DNA from: Pyxidicoccus xibeiensis
Lineage (GTDB): Bacteria > Myxococcota > Myxococcia > Myxococcales > Myxococcaceae
Assembly: GCF_024198175.1 (NCBI RefSeq)
Contig: NZ_JAJVKV010000024.1
Coordinates: forward strand, 61,636-125,635
Length of the DNA: 64,000 nucleotides
Reading direction: 5' to 3'
Shown in pieces: positions 8,717-16,794 of this stretch (the first letter of the stretch is position 1; each line of letters opens with the position of its first letter). The notes under the pieces are model-generated. The model did not search any database and was not told the DNA's origin. It was given only the letters and a program-made list of their open reading frames with translations. A program made the position numbers and the translations under genes.

Positions 8717-11700
8717 TTGCAAGCCCGGGCTGCCTGTTGTTGTTCTCGTTGTGAGTTCTGGAATCCAGAAGGGATGCGCTTCTGTGGGGGCTGCGGCAGC
8801 CCGTTGTCGAATGGCTGTCCTGACTGCGGCGTAGAGAATCCGCCTGGCTTCCGCTTCTGTGGCCAATGCGCCGCGCCGCTCGAAGGCACTTCGCGCACCG
8901 GCCACGAGCCCTCCCTCTCGGTCGAGCGTGGCACCGATGCGGAGCTCCGGCAGGTCACGGTCCTGTTCTGTGACCTGGTCGGCTCCACCCAGCTGTCGGA
9001 CACGTTGGATCCGGAGGAGCTGCGGGAGGTCGTCCGCAAGTACCAGGGCGTCGCGGGGGAGGTCATCGCGCGCTACGACGGCCACGTCGCCCAGTATCTG
9101 GGAGATGGACTGCTCATCTACTTCGGCTATCCGCAAGCGCACGAGGATGATGCACGAAGGGCCGTCTCCGCCGGATTGGAGATCATTGAAGCCGTCAAGG
9201 CATTGAACGGGCGGTTCTTGCTGGCGCTGCCGCTGGCCGTGCGGCTCGGAATCCACACGGGCGTCGGTGTCGCAGGGGATGTGGGCGGGCCGGGGAAGCG
9301 CGAGCAGCTGGTGATTGGCCGCACTCCGAACATCGCCGCGAGGCTGCAAGGGCTGGCGGAGCCGGATACGCTGGTCATCAGCGAAGAGACCCGAAGGCTC
9401 GTGGAGGGATGCTTCATCCTGGAGTCGATGGGGCTGCAGACGCTCAAGGGCATCGAGAAGCCAATCGAGGTCCTGCGGGTGAGCCGGGAGGCGGGGCCTC
9501 GCGAGCGCTCCGAGGCAGCGCGGCGGCAGAAGGTCTCCCCGCTGGTCGGGCGCCAGGAAGAGCTGGCGGTCATCCATGAGCGCATCGAGCGCAGCCATCG
9601 GGGCGTCGGGCAGGTGCTGCTGCTCGTCGCGGAAGCGGGGGTGGGGAAGTCCCGCCTGGTGCGCACGCTGGAGCAGCGCGTCCACGGCGAGGCGCAGACG
9701 CTCATCGGCCGGTGCCTGCCGTATGGGCAGACACGTGCGCTGCTGCCCATGGTGGAGCTGTTCCAGTCATTGGTGGGCTTCGAGCGTGGGGCGACGAAGG
9801 AGCAGAAGCTCGAGAAGCTCATGGCGTTCCTCACCCATGAGGTCACCGCGGACGGGCTGGCCGTGCCGCTGATGGCCGCGTTCTTCTCGCTTCCCCTTCC
9901 CGCCGGTCACGAGCCGGTGGACCTCTCTCCGCGGAAGCTGCGCGAGCAGACCCGACGGCTGCTCGTGCTCCTGCTCTTGCTTCAGGCACGAAAGAAGCCC
10001 CTGGTCCTCGTGGTCGAAGACCTGCACTGGGCGGATGCCTCGACGTTGGATTTCCTGGACGAGCTCGTCGAGGCGGCTTCCTCCGCGCCCATCCTGACGG
10101 TCCTCACGGCCCGCCCCACGTTCCAGGTCCCCTGGAAGCATCGGCCCTATTTCACCGCCTTGCCCCTGTCTCGAATCGACGACGAGGAGGCGCGCAGGCT
10201 CATCAGCGAGATGGCGGGGAGCCGCCAGCTTCCGGAGCCGCTGGTCCGGCAGATCCTGGACAAGGCGGATGGCATCCCGCTGTTCCTCGAGGAGCTCACG
10301 CGGGCCACGCTGGAGTCGGCCAGGCCGCTCGGCTTCCTCTCCATCCCCGCCACGTTGCGCGACTCGCTGGTGGCACGGCTGGACCGGCTCGGTCCGGTCA
10401 AGGAGCTGGCGCAGCTCGCCTCGGCCATCGGGCGGCGCTTCTCGCATGCCCTGCTGTCGGCCGTCTCCGCCATGGAGCCGTTGTTCCTGCGCAGGCACCT
10501 GGATCAGCTCCAGGAGGCCGGGCTGGTCCTGATGGAGGAAGCCTCCGGCCCCCTGCAGGTCTACAAGTTCAAGCACGTGCTCATCCAGGAGGCCGCGTAC
10601 GAGTCCATCCTCAAGACGCGGCGCAGGGAGATGCACGAGCGGATTGCCCAGGCCCTGGAGCTTGAGTTCCCCGAGGTCGTGGAGAGTCGCCCGGAGCTGT
10701 TCGCCCGGCACCTCGAAGAAGCGGGGCAGGGCGAGAAGGCCGCACGCTACCTTCATCGGGCCGGCCAGCAGGCAATGGAGCGGGCGGCCTATGCCGAGGC
10801 GCTCGCCGCCTTCGACCATGCGCTCACCCTGGTGTCGGTGCTCGAGGCCGCGCCGGGCCGGGACAAGCTGGAGCTGGAGCTTCGCACCTCGAAGGGCGGT
10901 GCCCTGCTGGTCACCCACGGGTACTGCGCGCCCGAGGTGGAGCAGAACGTGATGCGTGCCCGCGACCTGTGCGAGCGGCTGGGGAACCCGCCGGAGCGGG
11001 TGCCCGTCCTCTTCAACCTGTGGCTGGTCAACCTGACGGCCAGCAGGAGGGAGCCCGCGCAGGCCTATGCCCGGAAGTTGCTGGAAGCGGTCCGCACCCA
11101 CCCCGGCGCGCTGCGGGAGGTGCCTGTGTTCTGCGCGAATGGCACCACGCTCTTCTTCCTGGGGCGGTTCGACGAGGCCCGCATCGAGCTCCACCGCGCC
11201 TTGCAGCACTACTCGCCGGAGCTACACCCCGCCCTGGTGCGTACCTACGGTGATGACCACGGGCTCTATGCCCAGGTCTTCCTGGAATGGCTGCACCTGC
11301 TGACAGGGCAGGTGGACCGCGCGCGCGTGCTCATGACGCAGACGCTCGTCCTGGCGGAACACCTGGAGGACCCGCTCGCCCAGGCCCTGGCGTGCAACTA
11401 CGCCAGTGTCCTGTACCTGCTGCTGGGCGAGCCGGAGAAGGTCCGCGAGTTCTCCGAGCGCTCCAAGGCCATCTGCCTCGAGCAGGGCTTCTCCTTCTGG
11501 CTGGCACGCAGCCGGATGATGAGCGGCTGGTCGCACGCGAAGCTGGGCGCGGTCCAGGAGGGAGTTCGGGAGATAGAGGAAGGCTTGTCCTTCTTCACGG
11601 CCATCCAGCAGCAGCTCCCGCTGACGTACTACCTGTCACTGCCGGCGGACGTGCACCTGGCGACCGGTGACTTCGAGCGGGGACTGGCCCGCATCGACCA

Positions 11701-12043
11701 GGCGCTCGCCTGCGCGGCAACGAACCTGGACCGCTTCTATCTGCCAGAGCTGTACAGACTGAAGGGGGAGCTGCTCCAGGCGAGTGGAGCCCGCACGGTC
11801 GAGGTCCTGGAGTGGCTGGAGAAGGCCGTCGCCCACGCGCGGGACTCCGGCGCCTCCTGGCTCGAGCTGAAGGCGGCGAAGAGCCTCGCCGTCCTGCTGG
11901 AGATGCGGGGCGAAACCGCGCGGGCACGGGAGCTGATTGCCAGCGCCCTGTGCAGGATTCACGGGGGAGAGCGCACCCGTGACTACCGCGAGGCACGCAG
12001 GCTCCTGGAGCGCCTGGAGTCCGCCAGACGCTACAGCGAGTAG
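8717..12043 (+). CDS. Zinc-ribbon / class III cyclase / AAA ATPase / TPR signalling protein
   Basis: A very large protein of about 1,108 residues. The N-terminus has two zinc-ribbon knuckle pairs (CSRCEFWNPEGMRFCGGCG and CPDCGVENPPGFRFCGQC). A class III cyclase domain follows (VLFCDLVGSTQLSDTLDPEE, QYLGDGLLIYFGYP, RLGIHTGVGVAGD), then an AAA_16/STAND ATPase with Walker A VAEAGVGKSRLVR and Walker B LVVEDLHWADAS, and a long TPR-like C-terminus. This is the architecture of putative STAND-type cyclases. The best ribosome site (GAGGGGAGG) precedes a TTG at 8717-8719, just before the zinc ribbons; ATG codons at 8642 and 8672 are alternatives. The last 13 bp overlap the convergent porin gene. Confidence 0.85.
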   Translation: MQARAACCCSRCEFWNPEGMRFCGGCGSPLSNGCPDCGVENPPGFRFCGQCAAPLEGTSRTGHEPSLSVERGTDAELRQVTVLFCDLVGSTQLSDTLDPEELREVVRKYQGVAGEVIARYDGHVAQYLGDGLLIYFGYPQAHEDDARRAVSAGLEIIEAVKALNGRFLLALPLAVRLGIHTGVGVAGDVGGPGKREQLVIGRTPNIAARLQGLAEPDTLVISEETRRLVEGCFILESMGLQTLKGIEKPIEVLRVSREAGPRERSEAARRQKVSPLVGRQEELAVIHERIERSHRGVGQVLLLVAEAGVGKSRLVRTLEQRVHGEAQTLIGRCLPYGQTRALLPMVELFQSLVGFERGATKEQKLEKLMAFLTHEVTADGLAVPLMAAFFSLPLPAGHEPVDLSPRKLREQTRRLLVLLLLLQARKKPLVLVVEDLHWADASTLDFLDELVEAASSAPILTVLTARPTFQVPWKHRPYFTALPLSRIDDEEARRLISEMAGSRQLPEPLVRQILDKADGIPLFLEELTRATLESARPLGFLSIPATLRDSLVARLDRLGPVKELAQLASAIGRRFSHALLSAVSAMEPLFLRRHLDQLQEAGLVLMEEASGPLQVYKFKHVLIQEAAYESILKTRRREMHERIAQALELEFPEVVESRPELFARHLEEAGQGEKAARYLHRAGQQAMERAAYAEALAAFDHALTLVSVLEAAPGRDKLELELRTSKGGALLVTHGYCAPEVEQNVMRARDLCERLGNPPERVPVLFNLWLVNLTASRREPAQAYARKLLEAVRTHPGALREVPVFCANGTTLFFLGRFDEARIELHRALQHYSPELHPALVRTYGDDHGLYAQVFLEWLHLLTGQVDRARVLMTQTLVLAEHLEDPLAQALACNYASVLYLLLGEPEKVREFSERSKAICLEQGFSFWLARSRMMSGWSHAKLGAVQEGVREIEEGLSFFTAIQQQLPLTYYLSLPADVHLATGDFERGLARIDQALACAATNLDRFYLPELYRLKGELLQASGARTVEVLEWLEKAVAHARDSGASWLELKAAKSLAVLLEMRGETARARELIASALCRIHGGERTRDYREARRLLERLESARRYSE

Positions 12044-13224
12044 CCCAGCGTCACGCCGAGCACGTGCGCGGTGCCGGAGTACGTGCCGTCGATGCCCGGC
12101 GCGGTGCTCTCCGTGTCCGCGAGGAGGACGAGCTGGTACGCCGCATCCGCCCGCAGGTTGCCGAACCGGTAGCCCGCGCCCACGGAGAACTTGTAGCGGT
12201 CCGCATCCGGCAGGTCCGGCGTCAGCGTCTCCGGCGGGCTGGGTGACAGGTCCGCCACGAAGCCGGCGCGCACCTGCAGCTCCGGCGTCACGCCGTACTC
12301 CGCGCCCAGGTGGTACTTCGCCTTCCCCACCCACTGCTTGGCCACCGGGTTGTCCAGGGAGGGGTTGTCCGGGAAGCGGATGGTCAGCGACTGGAAGCTG
12401 GCCCAGTCCACCAGCTGGATGTCCAGCGCGAGCGTCAGCCGCTCCATGGGCGTCAACGCCATGCCGAGCGACAGCGTCGCGGGGAACTTCACGTCCGCCT
12501 CCACCCGCTGGTCGATGAGCCGGCGCTCGAACTCCAGCGGCACGTTCTGGAAGTCCGCGCTGCCCTTGAACGTGGTGGACACGGCGCTGCGGTAGTGCAA
12601 GCCGACCGTGAGCTCCTTGGGCAGCAGCACCGCCTGGATGCCCGCGTTGAAGCCCACGCCCCAGGCCGCGCCGCCCAGGTGGATGGCGCCCTCGCTCTCC
12701 ACGAAGTTCAGCGCCCGCTTGAGCTCCACCGTGGTGCGCACCACGTCCACGCCCGCGCCAATCCGGATGTACTCGTGGGGCTGAAACGCGACGGTGGGGT
12801 TGATGTAGTACGTGGCCAGGCTGGACTCGCGGCCCTTGAAGCGGCCCACGAAGCCCTCCTCCCAGCGGCTGCGCGCGCCGTACGGCGTGTACGCACCCAC
12901 GCCGAAGGCCCATTTCTCGAACGGCCGGACGACGACGAACGCATGCGGCGGGGGCGACAGCGTCAGCTTCTGGCCCTGGGACTCGCCGCCCGTCGGGGTG
13001 AAGCGGAGGCTGGGCAGGATGCCGGTGTCGCCCACCGTGATGTCCAGCTTCTCCACCCCGAGGATGTTGGCGGCGTTGGAGTAGATGGCCGACGAGTCGT
13101 CCAGCGCGGCGGTGGACGCGTTGCCCATGCCCGTGGAGCGCGCACTGTGGGTGTCGATCTGGAAGCCCGCGGCCTGGCTGGCACCAGCGGCGAGCAGCGT
13201 CACAAGGGAGAGCGTCTTCTTCAT
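12031..13224 (-). CDS. FadL/OmpP1/TodX-family outer membrane transporter
   Basis: A 397-residue outer membrane beta-barrel protein. Residues 1-20 (MKKTLSLVTLLAAGASQAAG) are a signal peptide; the mature N-terminus GFQIDTHSARSTGMGNASTA with DDSSAIYSNAANI matches the FadL hatch region. Alternating aromatic beta strands follow up to GYSL at the end. It imports long-chain fatty acids or other hydrophobic molecules in this family. An ATG three codons upstream (13231-13233) is possible. It is convergent with the cyclase-ATPase gene and overlaps it by 13 bp. Confidence 0.88.
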   Translation of the reverse strand: MKKTLSLVTLLAAGASQAAGFQIDTHSARSTGMGNASTAALDDSSAIYSNAANILGVEKLDITVGDTGILPSLRFTPTGGESQGQKLTLSPPPHAFVVVRPFEKWAFGVGAYTPYGARSRWEEGFVGRFKGRESSLATYYINPTVAFQPHEYIRIGAGVDVVRTTVELKRALNFVESEGAIHLGGAAWGVGFNAGIQAVLLPKELTVGLHYRSAVSTTFKGSADFQNVPLEFERRLIDQRVEADVKFPATLSLGMALTPMERLTLALDIQLVDWASFQSLTIRFPDNPSLDNPVAKQWVGKAKYHLGAEYGVTPELQVRAGFVADLSPSPPETLTPDLPDADRYKFSVGAGYRFGNLRADAAYQLVLLADTESTAPGIDGTYSGTAHVLGVTLGYSL

Positions 13225-13353
13225 GGTGTGCATGTCGTCTTGCCGGGCCCTGTCGGCGCCGTCACGGTTCCAGTGGTGCCGAAGCGGGGTGTCCAGGCGT
13301 CGCGGCGGGAGAGCGTACATCCGTACGGGCGCGAGTCACCCGTGATTGCACGA

Positions 13354-14961
13354 CTATAGGCGGAAGGGGCTGCCGCTTGCAGCCGGTGACTCCGTCCCAG
13401 GAGCGGGCACGTCGCCTTCTTCCGGCACCGCTTCCTCCGCCCGTACTCCCTGTGTCGGCTGCCGGGCGTGTCTCGGAAGTGGGATGGCGTCGAGGAGCGT
13501 CCGGGCTTCCTCCCAGGCCACGCAGGGCAGGACGGTCTGCGCCCCCGCGACGGCCACCTGGACATGGCCGATTCCGTAGCCCCGCTCGAGCGGCCCCTGG
13601 ACGGCCTTCACCGACTGGATGCGCGAGCGGTGCAGCACCGTGGTGCGCCTGCGCCAGAAGCCCAGGCGGACGACGATGTGCGTGTCCGTGACGAGCCAGC
13701 CCTGGAAGCGCCAGTCGAACCAGGCGCCCACGAGCTGCAGCGGGAGCATCGCCCAGGCGAGCAGTCCCCAGGGCCAGAGGAACACCGTCGCCGGAATGGC
13801 CACCAGGACGCTGAGCACCACGGCGCGGATCCGCGCGCGCAGGAGCGCCTTGGGGTGGGCGGGGCGCAGGGGCAGGTCCTCCAGCGCGGCCGGCAGTCCG
13901 GGGATGAGCCGCCGCACGAGCTCCTCCAGGCGGGCGGTGGGGACCACGGGCACCACCAGCTCGGCGCGCTCGGCGGGCTCGCGGCCGGCACGGACGCCGG
14001 CGGTCTCCACCTCCACGGAGCCGAAGCCGAGCCCCCGGCGCAGCAGGGGCTCGTCCAGCACCACCTGCTGGATGCGCTCGCGTCGCACCGTCACCTGGCG
14101 CCGGGTGATGAGGCCGCCGGCGGCCCGGAAGTGCGTCCCGGTGTCGACGAGGCGGAAGCCATGGAAGCGGAGGATGGCGAGGACGACGTTGACCAGCCAG
14201 ATGGCGAGCAGCCCGGCGACTCCGGCCAGGACGGCGGAGAGCCAGCCCATGCCGGGGCGGGCCAGGGCCTCCCAGCGCGCCTGCATCCAGGGCAGCAGCA
14301 GCTGGTGGAAGGCCTCCATCAGCTCGCCGATGCCGCCCATCACCACGGCGAGCACGCCCAGGCCGGTGGCCGTCGCGCCGTAGCGGAGCAGGTCGCCCAG
14401 CCGCATCTGGGCCAGCACCTCTCCCTGGGGCGCGCCCGTGGCGCTCACCGGCGCGAGCGCGGGGGCGTTCCGTCCCCGCGCCGAGTGCAGCGCGTCGATG
14501 AGGGCCTGGGCGTCCTGGGGCGTGAGCCCGCGCAGGTGGCCCTCGGCCTTCTGCCCGGAGGCCGTCTCCACCTTGAGCTCCACCAGGCCGAGCAGCTTCG
14601 AGACGAAGGGCTGGAGGACCTCCGTGTTCTGCACTCGCGCCGCGTCGATGAAGCGCGACGTCTTGGAGAAGAGGCCGGAGCGGATCTCCAGCTGGGAGCC
14701 CACCATGCGGTAGCGCAGGGTGGCCACGTCGTAGAGCAGCGCGGCGACGCTGACCGCCATCACCAGGAGGATGATGCCCCAGACGAAGAGCGGCAGGCCC
14801 CGCTCCCGCACGAAGAACATGGGCAGGATGGCGCCCAGGAGCGGACGTGCCACCAGCCCGAGGATGGGAAACAGGGCCGCGAGGGGGGCACGCGGGCTGA
14901 GTGACTTCCACGGCACCTCGTCCGGCGCCGGGGGTGAGGCCGCCGGGGACTCAGACGACAT
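13354..14961 (-). CDS. ydbT: YdbT-like membrane protein with bPH (DUF304) domains
   Basis: A 535-residue membrane protein with several paired transmembrane stretches (such as FPILGLVARPLLGAILPMFF, WGIILLVMAVSVAALL and SAVLAGVAGLLAIWLVNVVL) alternating with bacterial PH-like segments (YRMVGSQLEIRSGLFSKTSR, DTGTHFRAAGGLITRRQVTV, VTDTHIVVRLGFWRRRTTVL). Three such segments fit the YdbT pattern. The start at 14959-14961 overlaps the end of the YdbS-like gene by 11 bp, so translation is coupled. Function in the family is not settled; a role in the envelope or in resistance to antimicrobial lipids or peptides has been discussed. Confidence 0.8.
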   Translation of the reverse strand: MSSESPAASPPAPDEVPWKSLSPRAPLAALFPILGLVARPLLGAILPMFFVRERGLPLFVWGIILLVMAVSVAALLYDVATLRYRMVGSQLEIRSGLFSKTSRFIDAARVQNTEVLQPFVSKLLGLVELKVETASGQKAEGHLRGLTPQDAQALIDALHSARGRNAPALAPVSATGAPQGEVLAQMRLGDLLRYGATATGLGVLAVVMGGIGELMEAFHQLLLPWMQARWEALARPGMGWLSAVLAGVAGLLAIWLVNVVLAILRFHGFRLVDTGTHFRAAGGLITRRQVTVRRERIQQVVLDEPLLRRGLGFGSVEVETAGVRAGREPAERAELVVPVVPTARLEELVRRLIPGLPAALEDLPLRPAHPKALLRARIRAVVLSVLVAIPATVFLWPWGLLAWAMLPLQLVGAWFDWRFQGWLVTDTHIVVRLGFWRRRTTVLHRSRIQSVKAVQGPLERGYGIGHVQVAVAGAQTVLPCVAWEEARTLLDAIPLPRHARQPTQGVRAEEAVPEEGDVPAPGTESPAASGSPFRL

Positions 14962-15436
14962 CTTCGGCCTCACGCCGCACGAGCTTCTCGCGCAGGGCAT
15001 CCGCCGTTTCGCGGGCGAGGCCGGGAATCTCGCCGTCCGCGCCGCCACCGGAGGCGGTGTAGACCTGGAGCCGGGCCAGGCCGAGCGCCCGCTCGATGGG
15101 GCCCTGGTGGACGTCCACATGCTGGATGCGGCCCGCGGGGATGGACACGAGCTGCTGCACCAGGACGCCGTGGGCGATGAGCAGGTCATGCTCGCGCAGG
15201 GCCCAGCCCCAGCGCTGGTGCGCGCGTGGCGGATACCAGATGAGCATGAAGGCGCAGAGCAGCACCGCCACCAGGGGGAGGAGCCACGCCCACGCGCCCA
15301 CGTCCGTCCGCGACAGGATGAAGCCGGCGACCAGGGTCAGCAGGCCGTACACGCCGATGCGGATGAGCCCCGCGAGACGGAACAGCGTCAGCGCGGCGGG
15401 AGGCAGGCGTTCGAGCGTGGGCTGCGTGTCGGACAT
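14951..15436 (-). CDS. ydbS: YdbS-like bPH (DUF304) membrane protein
   Basis: A 161-residue protein with two transmembrane helices (LIRIGVYGLLTLVAGFIL and WAWLLPLVAVLLCAFMLIWY) followed by one bPH domain (REHDLLIAHGVLVQQLVSIP, AGRIQHVDVHQGPIERALGL, ARLQVYTASGG). The motif with IQHVDV and the RALGLA turn is the YdbS signature. It starts at 15434-15436 (MSDTQPTLERL) behind a GGAGG ribosome site and is the first gene of the pair with YdbT. Confidence 0.82.
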   Translation of the reverse strand: MSDTQPTLERLPPAALTLFRLAGLIRIGVYGLLTLVAGFILSRTDVGAWAWLLPLVAVLLCAFMLIWYPPRAHQRWGWALREHDLLIAHGVLVQQLVSIPAGRIQHVDVHQGPIERALGLARLQVYTASGGGADGEIPGLARETADALREKLVRREAEDVV

Positions 15437-15572
15437 GGATGGCCTCCGAGAGACGCGCGCGAGTGTACACCGGTGCACCAGCGCTACGTCCTCGCCGTTC
15501 GAGCTCTCTGGCGCTACAGTTGCCCGTCGGGTCTCCGAAGCGCCGGGAACACCGCGAGTGGGGGAAGAAATC

Positions 15573-16010
15573 ATGAAGTGTGCATGGCCTGGTGTCCTTG
15601 CCGCCGTCCCGGGGTGCGCGCTCGCTTTCGCGATCTGGGTGTTGTTCTGCAAGTCAGTCACAGCCTGCCCCCCCTACGCTTCCACACCAGAGAGCGTTGC
15701 TCCGTGGCTGTTCGGAGCCGCATTGCTCGCGCTGGCGGGGCCGCTGCTGTTCGTCTGGTACTCCGACGAGGCCAGGGCAAGAGAGGAAAGCACTCAATGG
15801 GAAAGAAGTAGGTCCGCCTCCAACGATGGCAAGGAAATCGAGCTCCTCAAAACCAGGAACAGCTTGCTAGCGAATGAGCTCGATGCTGCGAAGATCGTGC
15901 GGGAAGCGCTGCTGAACGAGTTCAGAACGCTTCGCGAGCTCGTACCAGACAAGGGCTCTTCTCAATCCGCGAAGTCGCCTGACTCGCAAGGGTCTGGAGG
16001 ACGAAAGTGA
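15573..16010 (+). CDS. Small membrane protein with C-terminal coiled coil, unknown family
   Basis: 145 residues. Two transmembrane helices are visible, at about 4-24 (PGVLAAVPGCALAFAIWVLF) and 40-62 (PWLFGAALLALAGPLLFVWY). A charged, coiled-coil-like stretch follows (EIELLKTRNSLLANELDAAK) and a polar tail. The ATG at 15573 follows GGGGAAG. Its codons are less G/C-biased than those of its neighbours, which may point to later acquisition. It overlaps the next gene by 4 bp as GTGA, so the two products are probably made together. I do not recognise the family. Confidence 0.7.
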   Translation: MKCAWPGVLAAVPGCALAFAIWVLFCKSVTACPPYASTPESVAPWLFGAALLALAGPLLFVWYSDEARAREESTQWERSRSASNDGKEIELLKTRNSLLANELDAAKIVREALLNEFRTLRELVPDKGSSQSAKSPDSQGSGGRK

Positions 16011-16624
16011 AGCCGAGCGATTTCTTTATCGGCATCATCGACTTCCTCGCGGTACTGCTGCCTGGAGCCGTCGCCACGTTCTTTCTGCTCGGCATGACAG
16101 GAGGCTGGCTCACGAGCCTCGTGAATGGAGTCGAGGGCTGGCATCAGAACGTCAGTATCGCGTTCATGGCCTATCTCCTCGGGCAGATCATCTTCCTGCT
16201 TGGATCGAGCCTCGACCCGCTCTACGACATCCGGCGCCGACGGATGAGGCCGAAGGAGGGGGACAAGACCTTCCTGGCCGCGAAGACGATGATGGAAGAG
16301 CTCAGCCCAGAGCTGGCGGGCTCTCTCTTCAGCCCCTTCAAATGGTCGAAAGGCGTGCTTCAGCTCCAGGCCCCGGCGGCACGAGCCGAGGTGGATCAGC
16401 TCGAGGCGAGCTCGAAGTTCTTCCGGAGTCTCACGGTGATGTTCGGGCTCGCCGTGCCGTTCATGCTCGTCGCGGGACGACCGCTCGAGGCCATCGGGTG
16501 CGGAGTCCTGTCCTACGCCTGCTTCCGGGGGTTCTTCGATCATCGGTGGAAGTGCACGGAGCTGGCCTACGCGTACGTGGTGCTCGCGACTCGCACGTTT
16601 CCACCTGCGAAGCCTCAGGATTGA
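16007..16624 (+). CDS. Membrane protein of unknown function, partner of the preceding gene
   Basis: 205 residues starting at the overlapping GTG (MKPSDFFIGIIDFLAVLLPG). Hydrophobic segments lie at about 6-30, 47-68 and 142-178. The FIGIIDFLAVLLPGA start and the SLDPLYDIRRRR motif after the second helix look conserved and specific, but I cannot place them in a named family. The middle region (about 75-140) is soluble. Base composition is again less extreme than in flanking genes. The tight coupling to the coiled-coil membrane protein suggests one complex. Confidence 0.72.
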   Translation: MKPSDFFIGIIDFLAVLLPGAVATFFLLGMTGGWLTSLVNGVEGWHQNVSIAFMAYLLGQIIFLLGSSLDPLYDIRRRRMRPKEGDKTFLAAKTMMEELSPELAGSLFSPFKWSKGVLQLQAPAARAEVDQLEASSKFFRSLTVMFGLAVPFMLVAGRPLEAIGCGVLSYACFRGFFDHRWKCTELAYAYVVLATRTFPPAKPQD

Positions 16625-16794
16625 GGCGTGGGGGGCAGGTGAGACGGCCCCCTGCCAGGCTGTCCGCTTCTGGGATACGTCGGTACCACGTCCGAGCACG
16701 ACTCCGCGTCCAGGGCGCGCGTCCAGGGCCGAGCCCGGGGCACCGGGTCGCGCCCCTCGACTGGCGCTAGAGTTGCACTCGCTTCGGCCCCCCC

